Shown: positions 24,716 to 33,782, counted from the stretch's first letter. The stretch: DNA of 64,000 bases from JBDKLC01 sp040384865 (GCA_040384865.1 JAZKIM010000008.1:1-64000), one strand, 5' to 3'. Numbers and translations: made by a program. Notes: generated by a model from the sequence alone, not told the origin.

Positions 24716-24726
24716 CATCAAATTAA

Positions 24727-25260
24727 CTAGTCTATTGAAAATCCTATTTTATTCTTCGGCTTCTCTTCTTCACTTAATATTGCCCTAAGTACCCTGAATA
24801 TCTCCTTAAAGTTAGTTTCGTTATTCTTTTCCATTTCCTCTACTTTTTCGCGAAGTTCTTTATAGTTATCAATCATCTCTCGAAGTTTTGTGAAAACCCT
24901 GATAATTTGGATATTTACCGATATAGCTCTATCGCTGTTTAAGATACTTGAAAGCATTGCGATACCTTGTTCGGTAAAAGCTAAGGGAGCATATTTTACA
25001 TTACTACCGCTCCCTCGTTTCAAGGTCGCAATTTGCGACCTTGAAAACATCTCAATTTCCTGCTTATTCAACTGAAACATAAAATCGTCAGGAAATCTTT
25101 TTATATTTCTTTTAACTGCTTCGTTCAGTCTTTTTGTAGGGACACCATATAACATGGCTAAATCCTTATCAAACATTATTTTCTTGCCCCTAATAATATA
25201 AATCTTTTCCTTTATAATATCTGTACTCAAGGGTGCTTCAGCAATACTATTTTCTTCCAT
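24727..25260 (-). CDS. ORF6N-domain DNA-binding protein
   Basis: 177 residues from ATG 25260; an in-frame ATG at 25329 is possible. Residues about 10-95 form an ORF6N domain (KIYIIRGKKIMFDKDLAMLYG, then VPTKRLNEAVKRNIKRFPDDFMF), a KilA-N-related module typical of phage antirepressors and plasmid or island genes. A C-terminal coiled coil (LREMIDNYKELREKVEEM) probably oligomerises it. It is flanked by tRNA-Ser-like repeats, in keeping with mobile DNA. Target promoter unknown. Confidence 0.88.
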   Translation of the reverse strand: MEENSIAEAPLSTDIIKEKIYIIRGKKIMFDKDLAMLYGVPTKRLNEAVKRNIKRFPDDFMFQLNKQEIEMFSRSQIATLKRGSGSNVKYAPLAFTEQGIAMLSSILNSDRAISVNIQIIRVFTKLREMIDNYKELREKVEEMEKNNETNFKEIFRVLRAILSEEEKPKNKIGFSID

Positions 25261-25425
25261 AGTTATTATGGTAACAGTTTGGGGATGAAGGGAAGTTAAA
25301 GAAATTCTAAAGTTTTTTACAATGCTCAACAGGACTATGCGACGAATCGGTTGTTTTGCATAGCTATTTTAGCATCTTTTTGGATTTCAAATCGACGCGT
25401 CTCGAGCGATAAAAATCATCTACTT

Positions 25426-26136
25426 TTATTTAGTTTCGTCAACTGACTTTTTAAACCCCTCAAGATCTTTATTTGACCCTAAAACATGAATTTGCTCTTT
25501 AGAAAATACAGCCACATTTGTACTGCCCCTCTCTGTGATTTTAATTGAATCGTATTTCTGAGATATAAAATCAACTACCCTATCTGTTTCAATAATTCGC
25601 CAAGATCCATTTCTTAGTCTCCACATATAATGGTCTACGAAGTCACTTTGCGAAGGATTTTGAATAAGCTCATTACCATTAAAAATCGAAGGTGAACTAT
25701 TATTAAAATCCATAGTTGGGGATTTATATCCTTCACTTACTAGCTGTGTGATTATTTCTCTGATTTCCTCAATATGTTCTGGATTAGTAAAGTCAAAAGG
25801 ATTTTTAGCATTAAGAAGCTGTTCCTGAACGCTTCCGTTCCTAACGTCATCAAAAGCGAACTGCTTGGCAAAATCTAAATTGTCGGTAAAGAAAACTGCT
25901 TTTGCAAAATTACTTTTTGAAAAATCAAAAGATCCAATTTTTTCTTTTAATGCAGTGCCATGATATACAATATCTCTAATCTTACTTTCAGGAAAAATAC
26001 TTTCTAGATAAGCTGCATATTGTTCTTTTGTTCCGATCGCTGCAAGTTCTGGATTCTGATTAAATACATGATCAACTCCTTCTTTTAAAGCAGGTCTTTT
26101 GGGTTCAATAGGATCGGTTTGAGAAAAGCCTTCCAT
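25426..26136 (-). CDS. ADP-ribosyltransferase-like protein of mobile-element type
   Basis: 236 residues. Landmarks: GTKEQYAAYLESIFPESKIRD, then IVYHGTA (His-Gly-Thr of strand 1 in ART folds), AVFFTDNLDFAKQFA, and TNVAVFSKEQIHVLGS near the end, which resembles the C-terminal catalytic strand of phage and CPR ART-like domains. This suggests NAD-dependent modification of an unknown host or rival protein, or a metabolic ART fold without activity. TATAAT lies 8 nt upstream of ATG. It is between repeat copies A and B. Confidence 0.65.
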   Translation of the reverse strand: MEGFSQTDPIEPKRPALKEGVDHVFNQNPELAAIGTKEQYAAYLESIFPESKIRDIVYHGTALKEKIGSFDFSKSNFAKAVFFTDNLDFAKQFAFDDVRNGSVQEQLLNAKNPFDFTNPEHIEEIREIITQLVSEGYKSPTMDFNNSSPSIFNGNELIQNPSQSDFVDHYMWRLRNGSWRIIETDRVVDFISQKYDSIKITERGSTNVAVFSKEQIHVLGSNKDLEGFKKSVDETK

Positions 26137-26208
26137 ATTTCTTTATTATATCGCTTTTCGTTAGATTCCGTAGCTATGCAAGTCTATCGATCTATTGCCC
26201 TGACGCAT

Positions 26209-26316
26209 GTCGAGCTAGCTGTCAATGGCGGGGCGTCTCGAGTTAGAACCTTTCTCGGTTAGGGCCTGTAAGGTTAGTTTAGCATTTTTTCTAAATAGGT
26301 GTCGACGCGTGTCGAG
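26209..26316 (-). repeat. tRNA-Ser-3'-end-like repeat, copy B
   Basis: Second 108-bp copy, colinear with copy A (73/108 identities). Minus-strand reading again gives GTTCTAAC then CCGCCA then TAGCTCGAC. The motif ACGC(A/G)TGTCGAG occurs as a direct repeat at both ends (about 26202-26213 and 26305-26316). It separates the ART gene from the membrane-protein gene. Confidence 0.55.
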
Positions 26317-26336
26317 TGATGTAAAAATAGTTTACG

Positions 26337-26885
26337 TTAGATTTCCTTAAGCGAACGTAAGATGTTTTGAAATACCGCTTTGATTTCCGAGTTGCTCGCG
26401 TCTTCTCCATTAGAGATAACAGCTGTAATGGAATAGGGAACACTCTCTTTACTTGCAACCATTCTGAAACTCTGCCCGCTTTGTAAATATCTGATCTTAT
26501 ATCCCGCAAAATTCTCTGACGGGGCATAGCTGGACCAATCGTCTCCAAATCCAGCAGGGACGTCAGAAATAAAAAATGTAACAATTCCGTTTGAAATCTC
26601 AAGTTGCTCGTAATCTGAACCAGGCCACGAATCCTTTACTGAATATCCTGAAGGATATTGAAATTCAATCAAATCATCTCTATATAAGTTAGTTGATGTG
26701 GAAGAGACGAGTGGCGATTGTTTAACTGATTTATCTAATATATTTTGAGAAACAGCAACTTTAGAAACATATTTAGCTTCTTGATATTGAGTGCCAATAT
26801 AAAAAGTAAGGATAGGTAAAATAAGAATAAAAAATATCAACGAAGCCCATTTCGAGTACCAGGTATATTCATTCCATTTGATCAT
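26337..26885 (-). CDS. membrane-anchored hypothetical protein
   Basis: 182 residues with one N-terminal membrane helix (about 13-31) and an extracytoplasmic beta-rich domain (YRDDLIEFQYPSGYSVKD, EISNGIVTFFISDVPAG), a format common for CPR surface proteins of unknown role. TACAAT lies 6 nt upstream of ATG. It is between repeat copy B and the tRNA-Ser 3' flank. Confidence 0.7.
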   Translation of the reverse strand: MIKWNEYTWYSKWASLIFFILILPILTFYIGTQYQEAKYVSKVAVSQNILDKSVKQSPLVSSTSTNLYRDDLIEFQYPSGYSVKDSWPGSDYEQLEISNGIVTFFISDVPAGFGDDWSSYAPSENFAGYKIRYLQSGQSFRMVASKESVPYSITAVISNGEDASNSEIKAVFQNILRSLKEI

Positions 26886-26920
26886 GTGACAATTGTATCA
26901 GAATTTACTTTAAACACTGA

Positions 26921-26956
26921 GCTCGAGACACATACGCGTCTCGAGCTAGCAGTTTT
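26921..26956 (-). repeat. inverted repeat in the 3' flank of tRNA-Ser
   Basis: GCTCGAGAC and GTCTCGAGC form a 9-bp inverted repeat with an 8-base loop, followed by TAGC and the tRNA end. The TCGAGCTAGC part is shared with repeat copies A and B. It could serve as a terminator for the tRNA or as an attachment site core. Confidence 0.6.
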
Positions 26957-27046
26957 TGGCGGAGAGAAAGGGATTCGAACCCTTGATACCGTTTCCAGCA
27001 TACGTCCTTTCCAGGGACGCCCATTCGACCGCTCTGGCATCTCTCC
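26957..27046 (-). tRNA. tRNA-Ser (anticodon GGA), CCA encoded
   Basis: Class II tRNA on the minus strand. Acceptor GGAGAGA/TCTCTCC pairs fully; the anticodon stem CGTCC/GGACG encloses CTGGAAA with anticodon GGA; a long variable arm ATGCTGGAAACGGTAT and T-arm GGGTTCGAATCCC follow; G73 and CCA (26959-26957) are encoded. The 3' end adjoins the repeat island, as expected for a tRNA used as an integration site. Confidence 0.96.
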
Positions 27047-27069
27047 AATTTTAATTTTGAGTTAACAAC

Positions 27070-27504
27070 TTAATCCTCTTTCGCATCTTGTCCTTCAACT
27101 TTTATATCAGTTGAATCGACATATGTTCCTTCTGAACGAGCAATTATTTCATTTCCAATGGCGTACAACTTATCAGCAGCGATCTTAAGTTCTTCCGGCA
27201 CGTCATGCTGCTTTGCTGGATATTTATCAAAAATATTTTTCACATCTTTTTCAACAAATTCTTTGAATTTCAATTTTATTATTCTGTAATCGGCTTCGCT
27301 TATCTGTTTGTCAAAGTCATACATTTGATCCAATTCTCCACTATAAATATGTACACGAGTCGTCAAACAAGCACCCCATGTAATGTTGCCCCCATGTCTC
27401 GTGTGCTCCACAAGTATTCGCTCAAGCGGCGGCCACTGCATTTCTTCAAGAAGATACTCCTTACTGGTCTTTTGTCCTTCTTTCACTACAGCAGCTTCAT
27501 TCAT
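27070..27504 (-). CDS. hypothetical protein
   Basis: 144 residues, soluble, mostly helical, acidic C-terminus. The core PLERILVEHTRHGGNITWGA suggests a conserved pocket (His, Arg, Trp) but no family is recognised. TATAAT lies 7 nt upstream of ATG, giving a leaderless start. It is between tRNA-Ser and htpX, 24 bp before the latter's stop on the same strand. Confidence 0.7.
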   Translation of the reverse strand: MNEAAVVKEGQKTSKEYLLEEMQWPPLERILVEHTRHGGNITWGACLTTRVHIYSGELDQMYDFDKQISEADYRIIKLKFKEFVEKDVKNIFDKYPAKQHDVPEELKIAADKLYAIGNEIIARSEGTYVDSTDIKVEGQDAKED

Positions 27505-27522
27505 AGAAGTAATTATATCAGA

Positions 27523-28428
27523 CTATCTGTATTTATCGCCCAACAACGCCTTAATTCTCTCTTCAACTGGAGGATGGGTCAAAAACAAGCGCGAAACTCC
27601 CTTCATAGCTCTCGCACCAAAAGGATTCGAAATATATAGATGGGCGGTGGCATTAGAGGCATGAGCAAGAGGTGCTTCATATGAAGAAATTCTTTTTAGC
27701 GCACTTGCAAGTCCTTCTGGATATCGCGTAATGAGAGCGCCCGTAGCATCAGCCAAGAATTCTCGACGTCGTGAAATGGCAAGCTGAATAATGGTCGCAA
27801 TGATAGGCGAAAGGACAATGAATACGATACCGATGATCGCCATAATTCCTCCCGCTTTATTATCACTATCTCTGTTTCCTCCCCATATTGCTGAACGTAA
27901 GAATATATCAGCAAGGATAGAGATGAAACCAACGAGCACCACGACAACGGTTGAGAGGAGAATATCCTTATTACCAATATGTGCCATTTCATGTGCCAGT
28001 ACCCCCTCAAGTTCTGACCGGCTAAGCATACTCAACAAGCCTGAGGTAACAGCAATTGCCGCATGATCCTTATTACGACCTGTGGCAAAGGCATTCGGTG
28101 CAGGGTCACTGATGATATATACACGAGGGGCTGGAAGACCTGCAGCAATGGAGAGGTTCTCAACTAGACGCTTTAGTTCAAGATGCTCTGCATTATGTTC
28201 TGGGTCGATCGGCTTCGCTCGGGAAACCGCCAAAGCAATTTTATCCGCAAACCAGTAGCTACTAATATTCATCACAACACTAAAAACTACGGCAATGTAG
28301 ATGATTGACGGATCACCGTAATACTGTGAAGCAAAATACCCAAGAGCCATTACCACAGCAAGAAATGTTGCCATGAGAAGATATGTCTTGGAAATATTTG
28401 AAGACTGCTGAGTATAGAGTGTCGTCAT
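27523..28428 (-). CDS. htpX: HtpX-like membrane metalloprotease (M48)
   Basis: 301 residues. Two N-terminal membrane helices, the zinc site HEMAHIGNKD (HExxH), two further helices and the distal Glu in RRREFLADATGA are typical of HtpX, which degrades damaged membrane proteins in quality control. The C-terminal FLTHPPVEERIKAL is a family hallmark. It follows lemA by 18 bp, a common pairing in bacteria, and is likely co-transcribed. Confidence 0.96.
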   Translation of the reverse strand: MTTLYTQQSSNISKTYLLMATFLAVVMALGYFASQYYGDPSIIYIAVVFSVVMNISSYWFADKIALAVSRAKPIDPEHNAEHLELKRLVENLSIAAGLPAPRVYIISDPAPNAFATGRNKDHAAIAVTSGLLSMLSRSELEGVLAHEMAHIGNKDILLSTVVVVLVGFISILADIFLRSAIWGGNRDSDNKAGGIMAIIGIVFIVLSPIIATIIQLAISRRREFLADATGALITRYPEGLASALKRISSYEAPLAHASNATAHLYISNPFGARAMKGVSRLFLTHPPVEERIKALLGDKYR

Positions 28429-28446
28429 ATTAGGTATGCGTTACCT

Positions 28447-29013
28447 TTAAAACTTCACTTCGACAGGGTTCTGTGCTGCATCATTGTCCGCAATATCAAA
28501 GAGTGACATTGGGACAAAGTTGAATGACTTAGCAATAACGTTTGATGGAAATGACTCAATCGATATATTTAGATCACGAACTGTGCCGTTATAGAACCGG
28601 CGAGAAGCTTGAATTTTATTCTCCGTATCTGAAAGTTCACGCTGGAGTTCAAGAAAGTTTGTATTAGCCTTCAAGTCTGGATATGCCTCAGCAATGGCAA
28701 AAAGTGACTTCAATGTACCTGATAATTCCCCTTCCGCCTTTGCCTGAGCGTCAATACTACCACCTGATGATGCACCGATAGCTGCCGCACGAGCTGCTGT
28801 TACCTTTTCAAAAGCTGTTGATTCGTGTGTTGCATAGCCCTTAACGGTAGCAACCAAGTTTGGAATGAGATCATATCGTCGCTTGAGTTGAACCTCAATG
28901 TCTGCCCAAGCCTCCTTAGCCTGATTGACTAAACGAACGAGACGGTTATACGAACCGACGATCCATAAGATTATGATGGCAAGTATAATGACAATGATTA
29001 TTGTAGGGGTCAT
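28447..29013 (-). CDS. lemA: LemA family protein
   Basis: 188 residues: one N-terminal membrane helix with a short outside end and a long helical cytoplasmic bundle. Hallmarks are YNRLVRLVNQAKEAWADIEVQLKRRYDLIPNLV and ARRFYNGTVRDLNISIESFPSN-type C-terminal segments. Function is poorly known; it is often linked to HtpX. TATAAT lies about 30 nt upstream of ATG, so this gene has a short leader. Confidence 0.95.
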   Translation of the reverse strand: MTPTIIIVIILAIIILWIVGSYNRLVRLVNQAKEAWADIEVQLKRRYDLIPNLVATVKGYATHESTAFEKVTAARAAAIGASSGGSIDAQAKAEGELSGTLKSLFAIAEAYPDLKANTNFLELQRELSDTENKIQASRRFYNGTVRDLNISIESFPSNVIAKSFNFVPMSLFDIADNDAAQNPVEVKF

Positions 29014-29176
29014 GATTGTATTTTGTTATGGTTGTTGACCAGTATTATACCATATAGATTAAGGTCAATATTTTCATCTCTGTACAAAAACATATTCTCG
29101 TTGTACTCTTAAATTCGGAACAGGGTACGGAACCCCTGAACAAACAACCACAACAAACTCCTGCCCCTTACAAACA

Positions 29177-29551
29177 ATGAACTACCTACTCTGGCTTAAA
29201 ATCGCCAGCGGCATCGTCGTACTAATCAGCGTCAACACCCTTCTTTGCGGATGGGCGCGTCACTCAACTCGAAAGTTCAAGGCATTCAACTGGCTCATGG
29301 ACCACAGGCCTATTTGTTGGCTCCATAGCTTCGGCCCCGACAACGAACGACTTGAGGAAATTTCGGAACCCAACCTCCTAAACCCCGATGAAACAGGCGT
29401 CGGAAGAGAACTGACCCTCATTTTTTTCGAAGTAATCGGCATACTGGTTGGCCTCTCCTTGGTTATCCCCATCATGTGGCCCGCAATCCTCTGGGGCTTC
29501 CTCATCGAGCCAAAATCTCCACCCCTCACCACGTCAGAAATGATGAGGTAG
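29177..29551 (+). CDS. GC-rich small membrane protein
   Basis: 124 residues with a membrane helix near the start (LWLKIASGIVVLISVNTLL) and another near the end (LIFFEVIGILVGLSLVIPI). Between them is a soluble segment rich in Trp and acidic residues. No family recognised and no Shine-Dalgarno. It is GC-rich, monocistronic and followed by an unusually strong GC terminator, like the other orphan genes. Confidence 0.7.
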   Translation: MNYLLWLKIASGIVVLISVNTLLCGWARHSTRKFKAFNWLMDHRPICWLHSFGPDNERLEEISEPNLLNPDETGVGRELTLIFFEVIGILVGLSLVIPIMWPAILWGFLIEPKSPPLTTSEMMR

Positions 29552-29563
29552 TTCCCCACAAGT

Positions 29564-29616
29564 GACCCCGCCCCACTCACAGTATTTCAGAAACTGTGTA
29601 GAGGGCGGGGTCTTTT
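29564..29616 (+). terminator. terminator of gene 29177
   Basis: GACCCCGCCC pairs with GGGCGGGGTC across a loop that itself contains CACAGT/ACTGTG; TCTTTT follows. Confidence 0.9.
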
Positions 29617-29659
29617 CATTTCTGGACAATTTGAATCAATATGCTAGTATCATTAGGCA

Positions 29660-29890
29660 ATGACAGCAATTTCAGCCTTTCTCCCCTACATCCAGATCGG
29701 CCTTGCCGTACTTCTTACGGTAGCGGTGTTACTCCAGCAGTCCGACGCAAACGCCGGTGGCGCTTTTGGTGCCAGCGACTCAGTCTCTACTTGGAGGACA
29801 CGCCGTGGTTTTGAGAAGTTCCTCTTTACCGCCACTATTGTATTGGCAATACTATTCGTCATTTCTGCTGTCTTGGCGCTCCAGGCTTAA
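29660..29890 (+). CDS. secG: protein translocase subunit SecG
   Basis: 76 residues with two membrane helices flanking the loop QQSDANAGGAFGASDSVSTWRTRRG, the SecG signature. It is an accessory subunit of the SecYEG channel. TATCAT lies 6 nt upstream of ATG, so the mRNA looks leaderless. The next gene encodes an exported binding protein. Confidence 0.93.
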   Translation: MTAISAFLPYIQIGLAVLLTVAVLLQQSDANAGGAFGASDSVSTWRTRRGFEKFLFTATIVLAILFVISAVLALQA

Positions 29891-29961
29891 ATTGATATAC
29901 TTGGACGCATAGGCAGTATTCTCAGATAGTCTATTTATTTCGACCTTCACTTCTAACTTTC

Positions 29962-31731
29962 GTGAACAACGACATACCTTCACCTTCTTTCTTTGCGCGT
30001 TTACAGCACAATATAAGATCATTGGGAACGACTGAAAAAACCGTATTCGGTTTCTTCGGAGTACTCTTCATTTTTAGTGCATTTTACATAGTCAACTCAT
30101 ATAGTGAGAAATACATGACAGTAGTACCTGTCAATGGTGGGACAATAGAAGAAGGGGTTATCGGCTACGCTACATCCATAAACCCTGTTTTGGCCTACAC
30201 CGACGCAGACAAAGATGTTTCAGCATTGGTATATTCTGGTCTTCTTCGAGCAACTGCAAACGGCTTACAGCCCGATCTTGCAAAATCAGTGACTCTTTCA
30301 GATGATGGCAAAACGTACGACATTATCATTCGAGACAATGCAACCTTTCACGACGGAACAGCTGTCACTGCAGACGATGTCCTTTTCACTATTGAAAAGA
30401 TCAATGACCCTGTAATAAACAGCCCGAAGGCTGCAAGCTGGAGCGGTGTAACACTAGAAAAAGTGAGCGAGAAGGAAGTGCGATTCACCATCAAGACGCA
30501 GTACGCAGGATTCAGTGAGAATCTCACCCTAGGCATCCTTCCAAAGCATCTATGGAACGACGTTGAACCTAATCTATTTTCTCACAGTACATACAATCAA
30601 GAGCCGATTGGTTCTGGACCATACAGGGTTAAAAGCAGTGGTAAAAACAGTTCAGGTCTTTATGAATATTACGACCTTGTTCCCTTCGATGATTATGTAC
30701 TCGGCCGTCCTCATATCGGCCACCTAATTATTAGATTTTTCAATAACGAAGAATCGGCCGTTAATGCCTACAAGGGTGGCGATATCAATACGATCGGAGG
30801 TATCTCTCCTGAATCTGCACAGCGTCTTGCCCTTGCTGATGGCACCGTCAAGCGCATTCCTCTCCCGCGCACCTTTGCTATATTCTTCAACGAGAGCAAT
30901 GCACCTGTACTTTTGAACACAGAGGTGCGACAGGCACTTAACATAACTGTTGATCGTAATGCTCTGATTCAAGATATTCTTTATGGATTTGGTTTGGCGG
31001 CAACAGGACCAATTCCTGCTGGGTTCGTCGGTGAAGATTTCATACCCGCAACAAATTCTTCAGCGACTTCAACCTCCAACACTTCACTTTCAACAAACAT
31101 TGAAAAAGCAAAGGCACTACTCGCAAACAAAGGATGGAAAGCTAACACCGACGGGGTCTTGGAAAAAGTAACAAAATCTGGTACAAAGAGTACAACTGAA
31201 ATTTTAAAGTTCAGTATCTCCACCTCGAACGTCCCTGAACTAAAGCGAACAGCGGAACTTGTGGCGGCGCAATGGAAAGCAATCGGCGCAGATGTATCTC
31301 TTGAAATATTCGAATCGTCTGATTTAAACCAAAAAATCATTCGTACTCGTAAATACGACACACTCCTTTTTGGAACAGCCATCGGACGAGACCTTGATCT
31401 TTATCCATTCTGGCACTCATCACAAAGAAACTATCCCGGCTTGAACATTGCCCTCTATACCAATCTCAAGGCGGATAAGTTTCTTGAGCAAGCTCGCAGT
31501 AATGCTTCAAGTACCATTCGGGATATTGCCTATCAGGGGTTTGAGAAAGAAGTTGCCACGGACATTCCGGCAGTCTTCCTTTATTCACCTCAATATATCT
31601 ACATCGTACCCGAGGAATTACAGAATGTTTTAATATCAAACATCACCTCGCCTTCTGAAAGATTTATGAACGTCAATCAGTGGTATGTGGAGACAGAAAA
31701 GATATGGAATATTTTTGTAAGACAGAAATAG
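29962..31731 (+). CDS. peptide ABC transporter substrate-binding protein (SBP family 5)
   Basis: 589 residues from GTG 29962. An uncleaved-looking N-terminal membrane helix (about 28-47) anchors a family 5 solute-binding domain: GTIEEGVIGYATSINPVLA, DGKTYDIIIRDNATFHDGTAVTADDVLFTIEKI and the C-terminal SSQRNYPGLNIALYTN are typical of OppA/DppA. No lipobox Cys is seen. It would bind peptides outside the membrane; permease and ATPase genes are not in the window. Confidence 0.93.
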   Translation: MNNDIPSPSFFARLQHNIRSLGTTEKTVFGFFGVLFIFSAFYIVNSYSEKYMTVVPVNGGTIEEGVIGYATSINPVLAYTDADKDVSALVYSGLLRATANGLQPDLAKSVTLSDDGKTYDIIIRDNATFHDGTAVTADDVLFTIEKINDPVINSPKAASWSGVTLEKVSEKEVRFTIKTQYAGFSENLTLGILPKHLWNDVEPNLFSHSTYNQEPIGSGPYRVKSSGKNSSGLYEYYDLVPFDDYVLGRPHIGHLIIRFFNNEESAVNAYKGGDINTIGGISPESAQRLALADGTVKRIPLPRTFAIFFNESNAPVLLNTEVRQALNITVDRNALIQDILYGFGLAATGPIPAGFVGEDFIPATNSSATSTSNTSLSTNIEKAKALLANKGWKANTDGVLEKVTKSGTKSTTEILKFSISTSNVPELKRTAELVAAQWKAIGADVSLEIFESSDLNQKIIRTRKYDTLLFGTAIGRDLDLYPFWHSSQRNYPGLNIALYTNLKADKFLEQARSNASSTIRDIAYQGFEKEVATDIPAVFLYSPQYIYIVPEELQNVLISNITSPSERFMNVNQWYVETEKIWNIFVRQK

Positions 31732-31784
31732 AAAATAAATTTACGTATTAAAAAAAAATTAAAAATTAACATTATTACATCAAC

Positions 31785-33782
31785 ATGAAAAACATCAGAA
31801 CATTCAATGATCGTCCTCAAAGACCGCTTTCAAGCGCATCAGCAGCACAGCACATCGCTCATACCGACGCCATGGCCGAGTTCAAAGGCGAAACTACACC
31901 AATGACGACTACCCCACAGGTACAACACCACCCGCAAGCCCCACACACCCCAGGAGGAAGCAATAACAATACCCGTCGGCCTCAGAGTCGCGGTGGTGTT
32001 CGCGGTATGAGACGACCCTCTCGTCCACCTCAGCGAGGCAGCGCCACTTCTGTGCGCCGACCCGGTCAACAGCAATCTGACGAAGTCTCCATCATTCCCC
32101 CTGTCGGCGAAAGTATCCGAATTGTTCCTCTTGGAGGCGTGGAGGAAGTGGGTATGAACATGACCGTCGTTGAAATCGGTGAAGATATTATCATCATCGA
32201 TGCGGGATTTAAATTCAAAGATAGCGATACCCCTGGCATCGACTATATTTTACCAAACACAAAATATCTTGAAGAAAGACGACACAAGATCCGAGCGATT
32301 TTCATTACACACGGTCACCTCGACCATATTGGCGCACTTCCATTCATCATGGACCGTATAGGTAACCCACCTCTATATACAAGAAACCTTACTTCACTCA
32401 TGTTGAAGAAGCGACAAGCAGAATTTCCACACCTAGCTCCGATCGACTATCGTATCATTGAAGGTAATGAACAGATCAAAGTTGGAAACATTTCAGTTCG
32501 ATTCTTCGGTGTAACGCATAGTATTCCTGACTGTATGGGTGTAGCTATCAATACCCCGTACGGATATATCGTCAACCCTGGAGACTTCAAACTTACTCAC
32601 GTAGACGGAAAGGTTAATCTCGAGGAAGAAGAGGCATATGGCGTCTTCGATAAAGAAAAGGTACTACTTCTCATGGCCGACTCTACAAATATTGAAAACC
32701 CCGGCTTTTCTACACCGGAACATATCGTTCATGAAAACCTCGAAGAAATCGTCAAGAGCATCAAGGGTCGTCTCATCATGGCGATGTTCGCATCACATGT
32801 TCATCGTGTGGCACATATTGTTCGCGTCTGCGAAAAATATGGCAAAAAACTAGTCATTGAAGGACGGAGCATGAAGAACAATATCGATATGATCATCTTC
32901 GCTGGCATATTGAAAGTTGGAAAAGATGTCATCATCCGACCTGAAGATATTGGTAACTATCCCCCTGATCGCGTGGTGGTGCTGGCCACAGGAGCTCAGG
33001 GTGAAGATTTCTCATTCCTTGACCGATTAGTTAGCAATAGTTACAAACACTTTCAACTTAATGACCGAGACACTGTCCTTCTTTCGTCTTCAATTATTCC
33101 TGGAAATGAAAAATCAGTTCAACGCTTGAAAGACGGTATTGCACGAAGAGGAGCAAGCATTATGCATTATCGAACATCAGATGTTTATATTCACTCAACA
33201 GGTCACGGCAACAGAGGTGAGATCGAGTGGCTTCACCGAAAACTTAAGCCCGCCTTCTTCATCCCAGTTCACGGACACCACTATATGCTCAAGCTTCACG
33301 CAGAACTTGCTGTTCAGCTTGGCTTAGCAAAGGATCACGTGATCATTCCTGACGACGGATCTATCATTGAGATCGTAGAGGGAGGAACAAAGATGGTCCG
33401 ACTTCCTGTAAAGGCTCCTGACAACATGGTCATGGTAGATGGCTTCACCATTGGAGAAGTACAAGATGTCGTTATCCGCGATCGACAAATATTGTCTCAG
33501 GATGGTATTTATATGGTTGTTGCCCTCATCAACGCTTCCACAGGCAAGTTAAAGAAATCTCCAGACATCATCTCTCGAGGTTCAGTATATCTTCGAGAAT
33601 CACAAGAGCTCCTTAGAGATATCAGGTTCCTCGTCAAAAATACCGTAGAGAGAACAACAGAAAGCATGCACCCTATTAACATCGACATTGTGAAAGATGC
33701 GGTATCAGAGTCTCTCAGTAAGTTCATCTTGCAGCAAACAGCAAAGAGACCAATCATCATTCCGGTGATGATTTGTGTGTAA
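31785..33782 (+). CDS. rnj: ribonuclease J
   Basis: 665 residues: a ~100-residue disordered N-terminal extension rich in Arg, Gln, Pro and Gly (RRPQSRGGVRGMRRPSRPPQ), then the metallo-beta-lactamase domain with THGHLDHIGALPF, beta-CASP (MADSTNIENPGFS, FASHVHRV) and C-terminal motifs ending HSTGHGNRGE and PVHGHHYML. It performs 5'-3' exo- and endonucleolytic mRNA decay and rRNA maturation. Standard RNase J is about 550 residues, so the N-terminal extension is a lineage add-on that may bind RNA. Confidence 0.96.
   Translation: MKNIRTFNDRPQRPLSSASAAQHIAHTDAMAEFKGETTPMTTTPQVQHHPQAPHTPGGSNNNTRRPQSRGGVRGMRRPSRPPQRGSATSVRRPGQQQSDEVSIIPPVGESIRIVPLGGVEEVGMNMTVVEIGEDIIIIDAGFKFKDSDTPGIDYILPNTKYLEERRHKIRAIFITHGHLDHIGALPFIMDRIGNPPLYTRNLTSLMLKKRQAEFPHLAPIDYRIIEGNEQIKVGNISVRFFGVTHSIPDCMGVAINTPYGYIVNPGDFKLTHVDGKVNLEEEEAYGVFDKEKVLLLMADSTNIENPGFSTPEHIVHENLEEIVKSIKGRLIMAMFASHVHRVAHIVRVCEKYGKKLVIEGRSMKNNIDMIIFAGILKVGKDVIIRPEDIGNYPPDRVVVLATGAQGEDFSFLDRLVSNSYKHFQLNDRDTVLLSSSIIPGNEKSVQRLKDGIARRGASIMHYRTSDVYIHSTGHGNRGEIEWLHRKLKPAFFIPVHGHHYMLKLHAELAVQLGLAKDHVIIPDDGSIIEIVEGGTKMVRLPVKAPDNMVMVDGFTIGEVQDVVIRDRQILSQDGIYMVVALINASTGKLKKSPDIISRGSVYLRESQELLRDIRFLVKNTVERTTESMHPINIDIVKDAVSESLSKFILQQTAKRPIIIPVMICV

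Noticed and set aside
24444..26316. Integron attC sites
   Set aside because: Considered because GTTAGAAC and inverted motifs recur between genes. The required GTTRRRY/RYYYAAC core pair and folded attC shape were not found, and the tRNA-Ser likeness explains the repeats better.
27205..27639. 144-codon plus-strand frame across genes 27070 and htpX
   Set aside because: Antisense to two real genes, Phe/Leu-rich chance translation.
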